Translations under genes and position numbers: made by a program
Shown here: piece by piece, positions 62,126-64,000 of the stretch
Layout of the letters: every line of letters starts with the position of its first letter
Position numbering within the stretch: position 1 is the stretch's first letter
Origin: Dokdonella sp.
GTDB lineage: Bacteria; Pseudomonadota; Gammaproteobacteria; Xanthomonadales; Rhodanobacteraceae
Direction: 5' to 3'
Assembly (NCBI GenBank): GCA_019634795.1
Contig: JAHCAR010000003.1
Span: forward strand, 1 to 64,000
Length of the DNA stretch: 64,000 nt
Notes under the pieces: generated by a model
Database searches by the model: none
What the model was told of the DNA's origin: nothing
The model's input: only the letters and a program-made list of their open reading frames with translations

Positions 62126-64000
62126 CTAGCCGAGAGTCTCGAGCGCGGCGTCCAGGGCACGCTTGAAGCGCGTTTCGAGCGCGGCGTCCCCGGTCGCGAT
62201 GGGACCGAGCTGCAGCCACTCGCCGAGCAGGTTCTGCAAGGCGACATCGGGCGCCGGCGCATGCACGCCACGCATGCGCGCGGAGAGCTTTTCGAGTTGC
62301 AGGTCCATGCGCCGCTGGCGATCTTCGGCAGGCGGTTCGAGCCCCGCCAATTGCTCGATTTCGAGCACGCAGTCGCGCAACAGCTCGCGGTCGCCGAACT
62401 CGGCTTCGTGGCCCTCGAGCACCTGTTCGACGCGCGCGCGCAATTCGTCTGCGGCGAGGGTCAACGTGGGCAATCCGGACTCGGCTGCGCGGTATCCGTC
62501 GCCGTCGATGGCCGAGCGTTCGAGCTGGCGGCAGAGCTCGTAATGCGAGAGCCAGATGTCGAACTGGGCGCGATGGCGCTGCTTCTCGATGCGCCGGCCG
62601 AGCTCGGCGAGTTTGGCCTGGGCGGACTGGAATCTTTGCCGCAGTGCGGCATCCGCAGTCGACAGTTCGCGCCAGGCGCTCTCGATGCGCTGCACGGCGG
62701 CGCGCTCCGGCGGCGCGTCGCCCGCGGCGAGCGTTTCGAGCTCGGCGCAAAGGCCCGCGGCCGTTTCGAGTGCCTTGCGCTCCTGCGCCGAACGTTCGGC
62801 GCGTTCGTTGTCGGCACGTCCGAACACGGCATCGACCGCGGCGCGGAAGGTCTTCCATTGGGCCTGGTCGCGTGAACGCTTGCCGTTGCCGGCTTTCTGC
62901 CAGAGCTTCTGCAGGTCGCGCGCCTGGCTGATCGCGGTTCGCGTATCGGCCACTTCGCCCAGCGCCGAGGCGCGTTCGATCAGCGCGTTCTTCGCCGTTT
63001 CGACTTCGGTGTTCTGCGCCGAGACGCGTTCGTCGACCAGAGCCAGGGCCGCCTTGATTTCGGCGGCGAGGTTCTTGCGCTCGCGCGGGTCGACGCGATC
63101 AAGGCTGCGCAGGGCATCGGCCAGTTGCCGGCGCAGGGTCGACAGTGCGCGCAGGTCCGGTTCCTCGGCCGCCGCCGCGGTCCTGGCTGCGGAAATCAGC
63201 TCGCTGGTTTCCTTCGTTCCCTGCTTGCGCAATTCATCGCGCTTCTCGAAATAGGGCTTGGCCGGTTCGATGGCCTTGCGGCAGAGCGCACGAAAATGCC
63301 GGGCCATGCCTTCGGTGGCATGGACCGAGCGCGCCTCGATCTGGTCGAGATGCGTCCACTCGGCCTGGATCTCGCGCACGCGCGTTGCCAGCGCGTCCGG
63401 GTGCAGGCCGGCCTGGGGCAGCAGTTCGAGTTCGTCGCAGAGTTGGCGGCGGCGCGCATTGTCGCTCCATCGCTGCCACTCGGCGATCTTGGCGTACTCG
63501 CTTTCGACATCGGCGAGACGCTCGCGCAGCGAAGCCGGGACGGAGCCGATCTGTCGGCGCAGGCGGCCGATGCTGGCGTGATGGATATGCGCTTCGGCGG
63601 TCTTGCCGGTCTGCATGGCGCTCGCGGTCGCTTCGATGGCGGCCTGCAGTTCGTCGGTCAAGGCCTCGATCTGCTGCTGGCGGGCGGCCTTTGCCGCCTT
63701 TGCGCGGGCGGTGCGCTCGGCTTCTGCGGCAAGGCGGTCGCTGTCCTCGGCATTTGTCGCGGATGCGATGGTCGGCTCGTCGCGAGGCAGCGGCTCGAGC
63801 GCGGCGATCTGTGCGCCCAGGCGGGCAAAGCGGACTGAGAGGCCGGCGCTCGAATCATCGACGTCCTCGGCATAGGCCGCGTGCAGCTCGGCCAGCTCGT
63901 CGTAGCGCTGCATCAGTTCGTCGCGCTGCTGGCCGCCCTGGTGGTCGGTCAGCAGGCGCTCCAGCGCGCCGATCTGCTCCTCGATGCGCACTCGGTCTTC
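62126..64000 (-). CDS. DUF349 domain-containing protein, N-terminus beyond right edge
   Basis: At least 624 residues of a long helical protein; the frame is open to the window edge (reading EDRVRIEEQ), so the true start lies outside. Repeated three-helix units such as QAEWTHLDQIEARSVHATEG and QKLWQKAGNGKRSRDQAQWKTF are typical DUF349 repeats. Full-length relatives in this order are roughly 850-900 aa. Function is unknown; it is probably cytoplasmic. It is followed by the gltB promoter region, with gltB on the same strand. Confidence 0.85.
   Translation of the reverse strand, partial: EDRVRIEEQIGALERLLTDHQGGQQRDELMQRYDELAELHAAYAEDVDDSSAGLSVRFARLGAQIAALEPLPRDEPTIASATNAEDSDRLAAEAERTARAKAAKAARQQQIEALTDELQAAIEATASAMQTGKTAEAHIHHASIGRLRRQIGSVPASLRERLADVESEYAKIAEWQRWSDNARRRQLCDELELLPQAGLHPDALATRVREIQAEWTHLDQIEARSVHATEGMARHFRALCRKAIEPAKPYFEKRDELRKQGTKETSELISAARTAAAAEEPDLRALSTLRRQLADALRSLDRVDPRERKNLAAEIKAALALVDERVSAQNTEVETAKNALIERASALGEVADTRTAISQARDLQKLWQKAGNGKRSRDQAQWKTFRAAVDAVFGRADNERAERSAQERKALETAAGLCAELETLAAGDAPPERAAVQRIESAWRELSTADAALRQRFQSAQAKLAELGRRIEKQRHRAQFDIWLSHYELCRQLERSAIDGDGYRAAESGLPTLTLAADELRARVEQVLEGHEAEFGDRELLRDCVLEIEQLAGLEPPAEDRQRRMDLQLEKLSARMRGVHAPAPDVALQNLLGEWLQLGPIATGDAALETRFKRALDAALETLG

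Noticed and set aside
1-64000. CRISPR arrays, tRNA or rRNA genes, prophage modules
   Set aside because: I looked for regular direct repeats with spacers, cloverleaf-like segments and phage structural genes and saw none; short or degenerate cases could be missed without a search program.

Overview
The window is GC-rich bacterial chromosome that best fits a gammaproteobacterium of the Xanthomonadales/Lysobacterales, perhaps a Rhodanobacteraceae-type organism. Pointers are GltBD with the usual proteobacterial layout, a GspE-type secretion ATPase, DUF2189 and DUF349 proteins, a DksA-family protein without cysteines, and many long exported repeat proteins with a short acidic-aromatic C-terminal tail. 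The family assignment is inference: there is no rRNA, tRNA or phylogenetic marker here. I see no CRISPR array, prophage or replication origin.

Layout. 1-430: end of an IS3-family insertion sequence. 0.5-7 kb: a surface protein with an IPTL-like tail, a TPR membrane protein, a 290-bp MITE-like element, a rhomboid protease, an orphan gene tail and gspE. 7.6-10.5 kb: a PQQ-like propeller protein. 11-19 kb: an accessory block with a MarR/metallo-beta-lactamase operon behind a consensus sigma-70 promoter and palindromic operator, a CAAX protease, an alpha/beta hydrolase, an NAD(P)-binding protein, decayed copies of an XRE regulator and of the metallo-beta-lactamase, an acyltransferase and an intact XRE regulator. 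19.6-25.2 kb: three exported proteins, of which the first and third share a C-terminal domain not recognised here. 25.5-36.3 kb: SDR, diguanylate cyclase, a second orphan tail, an AhpD-like ORF, a Cys-less DksA paralogue, a zinc metalloprotease, two small exported proteins, a PGM1-like ATP-grasp ligase divergent from an N-formylglutamate amidohydrolase family enzyme, and a DUF2189 protein. 36.6-52.2 kb: four more propeller proteins, separated by a haloalkane dehalogenase, a membrane protein preceded by a 34-bp perfect palindrome, an SDR, a CadC-like regulator, a UBP zinc finger and an NTF2-like protein. 52.2-64 kb: more conserved chromosome with a fatty-acid hydroxylase, AraC and LuxR regulators, gltD-gltB and a DUF349 protein running off the right edge.

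The main pattern joining distant parts of the window is a C-terminal tail, roughly [ILV]-[FY]-x-[DNGS]-G-F-[DE] plus up to three residues. Five full-length proteins carry it. All five have predicted signal peptides and all look like beta-propellers, but of five different families (PQQ-like, BNR, NHL/SMP-30-like, FG-GAP and kelch-like). Two further copies survive as orphan 3' gene ends. No hydrophobic segment or basic cluster follows the tail, so it does not match the PEP-CTERM, IPTL or GlyGly-CTERM plan. It is the best candidate here for an undescribed sorting, secretion or attachment system.
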